From: JBIKIW01 sp044361365
GTDB taxonomy: Bacteria; Patescibacteriota; JACMRA01
Assembly: GCA_044361365.1 (NCBI GenBank)
Contig: JBIKIW010000050.1
Coordinates: forward strand, 1 to 9,504
Reading direction: 5' to 3'
DNA: 9,504 bases
Shown here: positions 1-6,447 of the stretch, in pieces
Layout of the letters: every line of letters begins with the position of its first letter
How positions within the stretch are numbered: the stretch's first letter is position 1
Notes under the pieces: generated by a model
Told to the model about the DNA's origin: nothing
The model's input: only the letters and a program-made list of their open reading frames with translations
Database searches by the model: none
Made by a program: the position numbers and the translations under genes

Positions 1-102
1 CAATCAAAAAAAGATTTAGAGAAATATGTATTTGACTTAGAGACAGATTTGCTCCATATTATCAAAATCTATATTAAATACCTGAAAAGTATTTCAAATT
101 AA
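1..102 (+). CDS. C-terminal end of an unidentified protein (partial)
   Basis: Reading from base 1 gives 33 codons without interruption, then TAA at 100-102. The peptide ends in DLLHIIKIYIKYLKSISN and is rich in Leu, Ile, Lys and Tyr, as expected for an amphipathic C-terminal helix. The gene starts outside the window, so neither its family nor its frame upstream can be checked. It converges with the minus-strand frame that ends at 122, leaving only 19 bases between the two stop codons. I do not recognise the family. The call rests on openness and composition alone. Confidence 0.45.
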   Translation, partial: QSKKDLEKYVFDLETDLLHIIKIYIKYLKSISN

Positions 103-121
103 ATTTTAACTGGTCTAGTCC

Positions 122-391
122 CTAAATTAATGTTTTGTTTAGAGCTTCAGAAGGTTTGTTGTTAATCATTGAATTAACATTGTTTTTAGCATTTTGCAAC
201 ATCTCACTTTCTTTCTTCAGATTATAGACTAGCACCCCTCTTTCTCCATATAGTTCTTCTAACAACTTTAATGTTTCGGCACTAAGATTTCTAATTTCAG
301 CAATTTGTTCAGGAGTAAAATAAGCTTGCTCTTCTATATTTTCTTGTGATTTTGGAGTTTTAAAATTTTCTTGCCTACAGAATAACTTTTT
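122..391 (-). pseudogene. Gene remnant without a start codon, about 89 codons
   Basis: The minus strand is open from just after a TAA (392-394) to a TAG at 122-124. The translation looks like protein: it has a charged helical segment with TPEQIAEIRNLSAETLKLL, then LYGERGVLVYNLKKESEM, and ends KPSEALNKTLI. Eighty-nine stop-free codons are unlikely by chance at this AT content. There is no ATG, GTG or TTG near the 5' end; the first Met falls about 26 codons before the stop. The 5' side breaks off about 30 bases before the palindromic repeat cluster that starts at 425. I therefore infer the 3' part of a gene whose 5' end was lost or frameshifted. The alternative is a short gene with an unusual start. 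The family is not recognised. Confidence 0.4.
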
Positions 392-424
392 TTAGCACAA
401 AAAAATGCAGTTGTAAACCGTAAA

Positions 425-450
425 AATGGCGACACGGTGGTCGCATCTAC
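425..450 (-). repeat. GTAG-headed REP-like hairpin, copy a
   Basis: On the minus strand this reads GTAGATGCGAC, a CACCGT loop, then GTCGCCATT. The stem is GCGAC/GTCGC, and one base at the stem foot (T for the usual G) is altered relative to the other copies. It shares the GTAG head and the CCATT tail with them. Confidence 0.65.
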
Positions 451-467
451 CAATAATTACATTAACA

Positions 468-493
468 AATGGCGAATTAAAATTCGCCTCTAC
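468..493 (-). repeat. GTAG-headed REP-like hairpin, copy b
   Basis: On the minus strand this reads GTAGA followed by an 18-base palindrome with stems GGCGAATT and AATTCGCC around a two-base centre, then ATT. It is the cleanest member of the family. Copy f (6153-6178) has the same stem sequence. Confidence 0.8.
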
Positions 494-503
494 GACATTT
501 TCG

Positions 504-527
504 ATGGAACCGTAAAGGTTTTGCTAC
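504..527 (-). repeat. GTAG-headed REP-like hairpin, copy c
   Basis: On the minus strand this reads GTAGCAAAACC, TTTAC, GGTTCCAT. AACC pairs with GGTT around a five-base loop; the outer two positions are mismatched on this strand but are G-T wobbles on the other. Copy g (6273-6297) is the intact version with GGAACC/GGTTCC. Copy c follows copy b after 10 bases. Confidence 0.7.
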
Positions 528-562
528 ATTTATATCACCTACTAGAACAAATTCAGGATGAG

Positions 563-623
563 AATTTATCATTAACAATTAACCATTTATAATTATTAAC
601 TATTATTTGTTCGTTATTGATTA
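563..623. repeat. AT-rich dispersed repeat, copy 1
   Basis: This segment begins AATTTATCATTAAC and ends at the GATTA before 624. It matches 5941-5994 almost throughout, with a few substitutions and an extra 7-base AATTAAC that looks like a tandem duplication. It finishes four bases from the ileS stop codon. No coding potential is seen, and its role is unknown. Confidence 0.7.
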
Positions 624-627
624 GCCT

Positions 628-3600
628 TTAGTCCACCAAAATTTTAGCTAGGCCTTTTATCTCAAAACTTTTATCGGTTTTGACGTCTAGCCCTTTTACC
701 CATTTTACCTCCAGACATAATTTTGCCCAATCTGTAGCGGCTACAACTTCAGAAAATATACCCTCATTTTGTACATCGATGGTTTCGAGATCGACTTTGA
801 CCAATTCGCCAGGTTTGAAGCCTTGTTTTTTCCTAAAAGCTTGCACAGCACGCTCGAAATCACGAATATAACCAAGCACACTTAAACTTTCATCCACAAC
901 CAAATCTACCTTGATTGTGCCAAAACTAGATTCGTGAGTAAAAATTTGACCTTCGGTTTTGGATAGATCTTTTTTGAGTAAATTACACTCACCAATTACA
1001 ATTTCTAAAAGTCCAGAATCAAGATTAAATGAACTAAAATCAGCATAAAGTGGTTGTCTTACCCTAATATTTTTTTCTTTACGAACACCGTGAATTTCGC
1101 TTACAATTTCACGTAATTTTTCCATGTCAGCCAAAATTTGTTGCTCCTTTTTAGTTAGATCAGAAAGAGCAGGAAAATCTGTAAGATGAACAGAGTTAAA
1201 GTCTGAATTATCTCTTAAAATAGACCACAATCGCTCAGAGTTAAATGGTTGTAAAGAAGCCGTAACAATCGCAAAAAGCTTAATACTTTCCTTGATGCAG
1301 CTTGCCACTTCTAGCCCGTGGGTTTCTAAAAGATCTTTACTTCGGCGAATATACCAGGTCGAAAAATCTCTAATATATGGGATTACCAGCCTACTAGCTT
1401 CGGCGATTTCATATTTGGAAAGATGCTCGTCGATTTGTTTGGCATAGTTTTGAGTATAAACTTTCCACCAAATGTTAAGTGGGTGCTTGTAATGTTCAGG
1501 CAAAGCTCGGTGTTCTTGTTGACCCAAAACGAATGAAATATATTGGCTACTGTTGCTTAAAAGTAGCGTGGTTTCACGGAAAACCGTTTGCAGATCGGTA
1601 TCTTTAAAGTTTAAACCTTCAGCATTTAAAATGGTCGAAGAAAGTAGATAATTTCGCACACTATCAGCTCCAAATTTTTCGATTAAAGCAGCAGGATCTG
1701 TGTAATTTTTCTTGGATTTACTCATTTTCTTGCCATCTTCAGCCAAGATCATACCAGTAGTATTTACATTTTTGAAGGCAGGTGTATTAAAAATCCCTGT
1801 AGATAAAACATGCAAAACTCTAAACCAACCTCTAGTTTGGTCTTGTCCTTCGGTAATCCAATCAGCTGGTAGATTATTTTCCACAAAGGCTTTGTTTTCA
1901 AACGGATAATGCCAAGACGCAAAAGGCATTGAGCCACTGTCGCCCCAAGTATCAAGCACATCTTTAATTCTGTAATAAATATTACCAACTTCATCTTGTA
2001 GGATAATCTGGTCGATATAAGGTCTATGCAGGTCTAAAAGTTTGATACTTCCTTGTGGTTTGAACTCACCATCATTTTCAGCTACAGACTTGTAGAAATA
2101 GAAATTTTTGGTGACTTTTTTACTTTCTGGATGCAAAGTTAATAGCCAAGTTGTCCACATTTTTTGTTCTTCTTTGGTGAAAAGCGGTTGAACATTTTTG
2201 TATTTGTTAAATAATTCCAATATTTCTTCTAGGATTTTCTGGGCAAATTCAGCAAAAACCTGCATATTTAATTCTTTCAATTTTCGCATTTCCATGAGGT
2301 TTTTGGAGCGATAATTGACTGCATTTATGCCAAGTGGGAGCTTGGTTTGAGAGTCGCCTAAAATTACAGTGTGTCCATTTTCATACAGTTCTGGAGTAAG
2401 ATCAGAAATATTTATAAGTTTATAAATTGGATTAACGGCGTATTTTTCAAGCTTTTCAAGACTATCGATAAACAAGGTTTTGTCTCCACCTTCAGTTTGC
2501 CAAATTGGAATCGGCGTTCCCCAATAGCGAGATCGGGAAATTGACCATTCTGGAGCAGTTTCTAGTCCTTTTCCGAATCTTCCATGTTTTAGCTTCTCTG
2601 GGTGCCAATTGATTTCTTCGTTGATTTCGAGAGATCGAGACCGTAATTTGGTTTCAGCGATAAACCAACCTTCTTGGGCTGAGTAATAAACTTTTTTACC
2701 ATCACGATCATAAATTGGAACACGGTGAGTGTATAAAATTGTAGTAAATAAATTACCTTTTTTGTTTAAAATATCACTAATAATCGAGTTTGCCTCCAAG
2801 TAATTTTTACCAAAAGCTGGACGCACTTCGGGGTTTAAATCGTCCCTCATTTCGCCGTATTCGTTTAGACAAGTAAGCACTGGCAAATTCCATTTTTGCT
2901 TTAGATCAAAGTCATCTTGCCCATATGCTGGAGCAATTTGCACAACTCCGGTTCCTTCTTCATCGCTAACGTAATCAGCGGTATAAACTTTAAAAATATT
3001 AGCTTTTTCCTCATACGATTCAATCTTTTGGGTTGGTTCAAAAAGTGGTTGATACTCCAAACCTGCCAAATCTGAACCCTTAAAACTGACAACTTTTATA
3101 ATATCCACCCCAAGTTTTTGGAAATACTGACTAGAATCGGTAGATTTTTGAAGCTCTTCTTGAAGTTCTGGTGAGTTTATCACTGCTTCGTGAAGTTGAA
3201 GCGACAAAATCGGCACGGCTTTTTTTTCGGAAAGTAAAACCATTTCAGAAGTTGCTCCCAAATAATATAGTGAATATTCAATCTCAGCTCCAATCGCCAA
3301 AGATACATTGGCAGGAAAAGTCCAAGGTGTAGTAGTCCAAGATAAAAGACTAACCGGGAAATTGCTAGCCAAAATCTTTTGCAATCTGTTAAGTGTGTCG
3401 ATGTTTTCTAAGACAATTTCGTATTGAGCTTTAAGGTGTTTTAGCTCTTCACTGGCTTCTACTTCGGTATGAAAATTATCCCAGTCAATGGCATCAAATT
3501 CAGGCAAACCGCTTTTGATAATCTCATCTAGCCTAGTTTTTTTACCTACTGCTCCTTTTTCTAAAGTTGCTACACGTTTTTCAATATCGGCTTTGTATCT

Positions 3601-4287
3601 AAGTTGTTCAGAGTAGTTAAACGAAATTTGCTCCAAAACTTTGCTAAGTAGTTTTTTAGCGGAATCAGGTTTTACTTTAAAGCGAACAATTGGGGAATTG
3701 ATGGTTTCATTTTCGTATTTTACCTCCATGGCTACATCTGTGTGCGAAAGTGGCACTCCAACCGATGGTGAATACAAACTAATTCGATAATCCTTAAAAA
3801 GCAATCCTTTTTGCCAAAGTTGACCAAGTCCCCACCAAACTGACTCAATGTACTCGCTATCCATGGTGCGATATTGATCATCCATGTCCACCCAACGCCC
3901 AATTCGCTCGATTACTTTTCGCCATTCGCCATCGTAGGTCATCACTTTATCTCGGCAAATTTGATTAAACCTCTCTATTCCGATCGTATTTTCAATCTCT
4001 CGTTTGTCCTCAACATTTAGCTCTTTTTCGACAATTTTCTCGATCGGCACTCCATGACAATCCCAACCCCAACGCCTTGGCACATATCTTCCTTTTTGAG
4101 TTTGGTATCGCAAAACGGTATCTTTTACCTGCGAAATCATGATATGACCCCAGTGAGGTAAACCGGTGGCAAAAGGTGGGCCGTCATACACCACAAATGG
4201 TTTGTTGGATTTGTTTTTTTCTACAGATTTTTCAAAAATTTTATTTTCCCGCCAAAATCGCAGGACGTCTAATTCGGAAGTTAGCAT
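628..4287 (-). CDS. ileS: Isoleucyl-tRNA synthetase, type 2 (eukaryote/archaeal-like), with two large insertions
   Basis: A cytoplasmic class I synthetase that activates isoleucine with ATP and charges tRNA-Ile. The HIGH motif is HWGH at residues 45-48 within PPFATGLPHWGH, the form typical of type 2 IleRS. The CP1 editing domain carries WTTTPW at 317-322 and GTGVVQIAPAYGQDD near 445-459. YWGTPIPIW lies at 588-596, and KMSKS at 854-858 within DGKKMSKSK. An anticodon-binding helical domain follows (about 900-1060). At 1219 residues it is longer than usual. The extra length lies mainly at about 206-312 (helical, charged) and about 625-748 (helical). The usual WFDSG reads WGDSG at 781-785. The C-terminal zinc-binding cysteines of E. 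coli-type IleRS are absent, as expected for type 2. The ATG is fixed by an in-frame TAG three codons upstream. No Shine-Dalgarno sequence is visible. Confidence 0.97.
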   Translation of the reverse strand: MLTSELDVLRFWRENKIFEKSVEKNKSNKPFVVYDGPPFATGLPHWGHIMISQVKDTVLRYQTQKGRYVPRRWGWDCHGVPIEKIVEKELNVEDKREIENTIGIERFNQICRDKVMTYDGEWRKVIERIGRWVDMDDQYRTMDSEYIESVWWGLGQLWQKGLLFKDYRISLYSPSVGVPLSHTDVAMEVKYENETINSPIVRFKVKPDSAKKLLSKVLEQISFNYSEQLRYKADIEKRVATLEKGAVGKKTRLDEIIKSGLPEFDAIDWDNFHTEVEASEELKHLKAQYEIVLENIDTLNRLQKILASNFPVSLLSWTTTPWTFPANVSLAIGAEIEYSLYYLGATSEMVLLSEKKAVPILSLQLHEAVINSPELQEELQKSTDSSQYFQKLGVDIIKVVSFKGSDLAGLEYQPLFEPTQKIESYEEKANIFKVYTADYVSDEEGTGVVQIAPAYGQDDFDLKQKWNLPVLTCLNEYGEMRDDLNPEVRPAFGKNYLEANSIISDILNKKGNLFTTILYTHRVPIYDRDGKKVYYSAQEGWFIAETKLRSRSLEINEEINWHPEKLKHGRFGKGLETAPEWSISRSRYWGTPIPIWQTEGGDKTLFIDSLEKLEKYAVNPIYKLINISDLTPELYENGHTVILGDSQTKLPLGINAVNYRSKNLMEMRKLKELNMQVFAEFAQKILEEILELFNKYKNVQPLFTKEEQKMWTTWLLTLHPESKKVTKNFYFYKSVAENDGEFKPQGSIKLLDLHRPYIDQIILQDEVGNIYYRIKDVLDTWGDSGSMPFASWHYPFENKAFVENNLPADWITEGQDQTRGWFRVLHVLSTGIFNTPAFKNVNTTGMILAEDGKKMSKSKKNYTDPAALIEKFGADSVRNYLLSSTILNAEGLNFKDTDLQTVFRETTLLLSNSSQYISFVLGQQEHRALPEHYKHPLNIWWKVYTQNYAKQIDEHLSKYEIAEASRLVIPYIRDFSTWYIRRSKDLLETHGLEVASCIKESIKLFAIVTASLQPFNSERLWSILRDNSDFNSVHLTDFPALSDLTKKEQQILADMEKLREIVSEIHGVRKEKNIRVRQPLYADFSSFNLDSGLLEIVIGECNLLKKDLSKTEGQIFTHESSFGTIKVDLVVDESLSVLGYIRDFERAVQAFRKKQGFKPGELVKVDLETIDVQNEGIFSEVVAATDWAKLCLEVKWVKGLDVKTDKSFEIKGLAKILVD

Positions 4288-4294
4288 ATAAGTC

Positions 4295-4326
4295 TAATTA
4301 AGATGGCAGAAATCTGGGAATGTCAA
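4295..4326 (-). promoter_or_regulatory. Possible ileS promoter close to the start codon
   Basis: A perfect TTGACA lies at 4321-4326 (minus strand), with TAATTA at 4295-4300 as a possible -10. The spacing is 20 bases, longer than the ideal 17. If this box is used, transcription would begin at or within a few bases of the ileS ATG, giving a leaderless or nearly leaderless message. That would fit the missing Shine-Dalgarno sequence. The -10 is weak, so this is tentative. Confidence 0.35.
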
Positions 4327-4520
4327 GAATTATTGATTCCCGTCGTTTCTCTCCTCGCCACCCCCTCCGCCAACCACTTCGTTCTGTCGGCTTCCCCCGG
4401 GTGGGGAATTTGCTTAGGTTTGATAACTTCATTGTAAAATTTCCAGATATTCTAATAATACATTTTACCATCTTTCGGGTGAAACCACTCATCATAATTT
4501 CCACTTTCTATAGAACCCAT
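4323..4520 (-). pseudogene. Decayed coding-like stretch with an in-frame TAG
   Basis: On the minus strand an ATG at 4518-4520 opens MGSIESGNYDEWFHPKDGKMYY. A TAG at 4452-4454 follows, and the same frame then continues with NIWKFYNEVIKPKQIPHPG and runs to a TGA at 4323-4325. Aromatic-rich, polar sequence of this kind on both sides of one stop looks more like protein than spacer. The frame is also open upstream of the ATG to a TAA at 4590-4592. The last third lies inside the GC-rich repeat at 4334-4416, so it may be repeat rather than gene. The opposite strand is open in the same register (4320-4556), which weakens the case. The family is not recognised. Confidence 0.3.
4334..4416. repeat. GC-rich dispersed repeat, copy 1 (short form)
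   Basis: It starts TGATTCCCGTCG and ends CCCCCGGGTGGGGA plus an AT tail. Both ends match 5999-6138, but the middle is about 57 bases shorter. It folds as an outer CCACCC/GGGTGG stem (4358-4363 with 4399-4404) around an inner CCGCCA/TGTCGG stem (4367-4372 with 4385-4390, one mismatch). It is far richer in GC than the surrounding DNA. Confidence 0.7.
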
Positions 4521-4810
4521 TTGAAAATTAATCCGAATAAACACAGATTTAAATAGTTTTGCTCCTTTCAAGGGAAATGTCCGCTGGCCTTAAGGTTTTG
4601 TGGAAATTCAAGGCTTAACCAAACCCACAGTCCCGTTGGGACAACTCCTCTTTGCAGGAGAGCAACTGACAATTGATACCTCAAATTAGGTAAAAATAAT
4701 CAAATAGGTTCTATAAAATCAGCTATCTCAAACTGTCTATCTTCAAAAAACAGTAAGTATTACTTTGTTAATAGTTTTACCCTTACACAAATACGACTAT
4801 CAAAAAAACC
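4417..4810. other. Spacer between trmD and ileS, no intact gene
   Basis: Besides the decayed coding-like stretch and the two hairpins at 4629-4660, this interval holds an 8-base palindrome CCTTAAGG around 4588 and an AT-rich segment (4680-4800). I see no tRNA, riboswitch or intact reading frame in it. A run of T on the minus strand just after the trmD stop (4802-4808) has no convincing stem in front of it, so I do not call a terminator. Confidence 0.5.
4629..4660. repeat. Two adjacent hairpins; first is a dispersed repeat unit
   Basis: The first hairpin is GTCCC-GTT-GGGAC at 4630-4642. The second is CTCCT-CTTTGC-AGGAG at 4645-4660. The first hairpin and the CTCTT to its right recur in inverse orientation at about 7184-7206. 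No T-run follows on either strand, so these do not look like intrinsic terminators. Confidence 0.6.
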
Positions 4811-5743
4811 TCAACTCTTCCACCAATTCTGTCGCCAATCTTGGATTTTTTTGTGATCACCATAAAGCAAAACCTCTGGGACGGCGTAATTTTGCCAAAC
4901 TTCGGGCCTAGTAAACTGAGGATGCTCGATAAATGGTAAAATATTTTCTCTCCAAAAATTATCATCAAAAGGATTAAAAAGGTCTAAACTCGTCGTTTTT
5001 GAGATGTCTTCTTGAGCCACTCCTTTTGCCTTAGCCATCTCCATTTTCCTCTTTCCAATCACAAATTCAGCCTGCTCGGAGTAGGCATTTAGTTGCCTAG
5101 AAAAAGAATCGTGTAAAATCGAAGTATCTTTAGTTACAAAATCTGGTAAAAGCCTAGAAACCGCTTCCACAAGAGCCATAGCTGGTACCTCCCCACCGTT
5201 TGTTACAAAATTTCCAATCGATAACTCCAAATCAACAGCTTCCGAAACCCTAGCATCAAAACCCTCGTACCGCCCACATAAAATATTGATTTCATCAAAA
5301 CTCGTAGCAAGCCACTCTGCAACTGGCTGTACAAGCGGAAAACCTCGCGGAGTAAGCATTACCGTCACTTTTGGCTTAGTATAACTAGGACACATATGAG
5401 TAGCTGCATCAGTTCGAAGATGATTTTTCCACTTATCGAAAAAACGACTATTATTTGGGTAAATTCTATCGTATATTTGCTTTTCTGAATTTGGCTTGAA
5501 CAGACAAGAAACCGCCTTATATTCACTTAAAGCCCGAAAAATCTGATCTGGCTGTAGCACCATTCCACTTCCACCTCCAAAAGGCTTGTCGTCAGCTTGC
5601 TTATAGCCCCCTACCCCAAATTCCTCCCGCCAATTCACCATCTGGTAGCTTATAATTTCTTTAGCAACACCGCGGGCGATCAAGGAGGTTTCCCAAAAAG
5701 ACTCAAAAATCTTCGGTTGTAGGCTAAAAATTCGATAAAACAT
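4811..5743 (-). CDS. trmD: tRNA (guanine-N1-)-methyltransferase TrmD, expanded and C-terminally short
   Basis: TrmD transfers methyl from S-adenosylmethionine to N1 of G37 in tRNAs, which prevents +1 frameshifting. It is a SPOUT (knotted) enzyme that acts as a dimer in the cytoplasm. Visible motifs are DDKPFGGGSGM at 51-61, LCGRYEGFDARV at 155-166 and SIGNFVTNGGE at 175-185. Arg197 and Asp212 (in HDSF) match the catalytic R154/D169 pair of E. coli. HPQFTRPEVW starts at 274 and VPEVLLYGDH follows. The protein has 310 residues against the usual 240-260, with extra segments at about 80-124 and 221-268. It ends straight after the KIQDWR helix, so the usual C-terminal tail of about 30 residues is missing. 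The ATG is the first after an in-frame TAA at 5753-5755. The stop is TGA. Confidence 0.96.
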   Translation of the reverse strand: MFYRIFSLQPKIFESFWETSLIARGVAKEIISYQMVNWREEFGVGGYKQADDKPFGGGSGMVLQPDQIFRALSEYKAVSCLFKPNSEKQIYDRIYPNNSRFFDKWKNHLRTDAATHMCPSYTKPKVTVMLTPRGFPLVQPVAEWLATSFDEINILCGRYEGFDARVSEAVDLELSIGNFVTNGGEVPAMALVEAVSRLLPDFVTKDTSILHDSFSRQLNAYSEQAEFVIGKRKMEMAKAKGVAQEDISKTTSLDLFNPFDDNFWRENILPFIEHPQFTRPEVWQNYAVPEVLLYGDHKKIQDWRQNWWKS

Positions 5744-5772
5744 GAGATTTGATTAATCACACAAAAAAACCT

Positions 5773-5801
5773 ATATTAAAACCCCTTGTCAATTTTTCGA
5801 A
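5773..5801 (-). promoter_or_regulatory. Weak candidate trmD promoter region
   Basis: On the minus strand TTCGAA (5796-5801) and TAATAT (5773-5778) are 17 bases apart. A perfect TTGACA sits between them at 5787-5792, but nothing resembling a -10 lies 16-18 bases after it. One of these boxes may drive trmD, and the sequence does not decide which. Confidence 0.25.
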
Positions 5802-5818
5802 CTTAATTTGATTCGTCT

Positions 5819-5842
5819 GTAGCGGCGAGCCTGTCTCGCCAT
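5819..5842 (+). repeat. GTAG-headed REP-like hairpin, copy d
   Basis: Reads GTAGC, then stem GGCGAG (5824-5829), loop CCTGT, stem CTCGCC (5835-5840), then AT. The stem is perfect, and its inner bases differ from every other copy while still pairing. Confidence 0.8.
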
Positions 5843-5883
5843 CATTGGATAATAACTTTGTGACTTTAATTTAATATATCGTT

Positions 5884-5908
5884 GTAGAGGCGATCACGGA
5901 TCGCCATT
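5884..5908 (+). repeat. GTAG-headed REP-like hairpin, copy e
   Basis: Reads GTAGA, stem GGCGATC (5889-5895), loop ACG, stem GATCGCC (5899-5905), then ATT. It is a perfect 7-bp stem. It lies in the same orientation as copy d, 41 bases further on. Confidence 0.8.
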
Positions 5909-5940
5909 TTTCTTTTAAAACTCTGTATCATTTAATTTAT

Positions 5941-5994
5941 AATTTATCATTAACCATTTATAATTATTATCTATTATTTGTTCATTATTAATTA
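5941..5994. repeat. AT-rich dispersed repeat, copy 2
   Basis: Nearly the same as 563-623, without the 7-base AATTAAC insertion and with a few substitutions. It lies directly before the second GC-rich repeat, and the two are separated by only a few bases. Confidence 0.7.
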
Positions 5995-5998
5995 ACTC

Positions 5999-6138
5999 TG
6001 ATTCCCGTCGCCTGGTGCCACATAATTTGATGAGGGAAGCCAGAGGCATTCCCCTACGGTAATTTGACGGCGACTTCCCCACGCCCCTCCGTGATCCGCT
6101 TCGCTCTCACGGTATCCCCCGGGTGGGGACTTTACTTG
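5999..6138. repeat. GC-rich dispersed repeat, copy 2 (long form)
   Basis: Shares its left end (TGATTCCCGTCG) and its right half with 4334-4416. The right half folds as TCCCCAC (6076-6082) with GTGGGGA (6123-6129), enclosing CCGTGA (6089-6094) with TCACGG (6107-6112). The left part, missing from copy 1, contains a GTAG-headed hairpin (6034-6057). No frame through it is open for long: the minus frame equivalent to copy 1 has two stops. Confidence 0.7.
6034..6057 (-). repeat. GTAG-headed REP-like hairpin inside the GC-rich repeat, copy i
   Basis: On the minus strand GTAG is followed by GGGAATGCC, loop TCT and GGCTTCCC. The stem pairs fully apart from one bulged T. The stem sequence is unrelated to the other copies, but the GTAG head and layout are the same. 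Confidence 0.5.
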
Positions 6139-6152
6139 ATATTTTAGGGAAA

Positions 6153-6178
6153 AATGGCGAATTAAAATTCGCTGCTAC
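6153..6178 (-). repeat. GTAG-headed REP-like hairpin, copy f
   Basis: On the minus strand this reads GTAGCAGCGAATTTT, then AATTCGCCATT. It has the same stem as copy b apart from a mismatch at the second pair. Confidence 0.75.
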
Positions 6179-6187
6179 GAAATTAAT

Positions 6188-6262
6188 ATGGTAAAAGCAA
6201 GTCAACAATTTTCCATTTCCTTAAAAGAAGTTATGGTTGACTGGATATATTTGGAGTACTGA
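6188..6262 (+). CDS. Possible 24-residue micro-ORF between two hairpins
   Basis: ATG at 6188 opens MVKASQQFSISLKEVMVDWIYLEY and ends at TGA (6260-6262). It almost fills the space between hairpin copies f and g, which at the other locus (b and c) are only 10 bases apart. There is no Shine-Dalgarno sequence. The composition is protein-like, but a frame this short can easily arise by chance. It could equally be the remnant of a gene disrupted by the repeats. Confidence 0.2.
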   Translation: MVKASQQFSISLKEVMVDWIYLEY

Positions 6263-6272
6263 CATATTCAAC

Positions 6273-6297
6273 AATGGAACCGTAAAGGTTCCGCTAC
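6273..6297 (-). repeat. GTAG-headed REP-like hairpin, copy g
   Basis: On the minus strand this reads GTAGC, GGAACC, TTTAC, GGTTCC, ATT. The 6-bp stem is perfect (6276-6281 with 6287-6292), and it is the intact version of copy c. Confidence 0.8.
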
Positions 6298-6388
6298 CGT
6301 TATATTATAATTATACCCATTTCACTAAACACCAACCTAACTTCAAATTGAAACTAAACTCAAAATTCCCCTTTTGATACCAAGTGCA

Positions 6389-6407
6389 GTTTGGACTTGT
6401 TCCAAAC
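6389..6407. repeat. Hairpin GTTTGGA/TCCAAAC in the repeat island
   Basis: A 7-bp perfect stem around CTTGT. On the minus strand it is preceded by TTTCGTCATGCCCCGAAGG. Together these resemble the GTCATGCC...GGAACAAGTCC palindromic elements scattered in many bacterial genomes. It lies about 110 bases past the stop of the FMN oxidoreductase gene and has no T-run. Confidence 0.5.
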
Positions 6408-6447
6408 GACCTTCGGGGCATGACGAAAGGGGTGGCAGTCGCAGTAC

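Noticed and set aside
425..527. CRISPR array (three closely spaced similar repeats)
   Set aside because: The repeats are hairpins with different stems, spacing is irregular (10-17 bases), and similar units occur singly elsewhere in both orientations.
628..4287. Intein inside IleS as the cause of its length
   Set aside because: Neither insertion shows intein splice-junction motifs (N-terminal Cys/Ser block, terminal His-Asn followed by Cys/Ser/Thr) or an endonuclease motif, and both are only about 75-110 residues of helical sequence.
4334..4416. T-box riboswitch ahead of ileS (GGGTGG seen on the minus strand)
   Set aside because: The T-box core needs GGTGG followed by ACCGCG, which is absent. 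The same GGGTGG-bearing element also occurs at 5999-6138, which is not upstream of a synthetase gene, so it belongs to a dispersed repeat.
4320..4556. Plus-strand 78-codon frame opposite the decayed stretch
   Set aside because: It is codon-aligned antisense to the more protein-like minus frame, is Arg/Pro-rich because of the GC-rich repeat, and has no supporting start signal.
4811..4813. TGA read as glycine (genetic code 25) extending TrmD
   Set aside because: Readthrough would add only about 17 residues that do not resemble a TrmD tail, and ileS, trhO and the other genes use no in-frame TGA over about 2200 codons.
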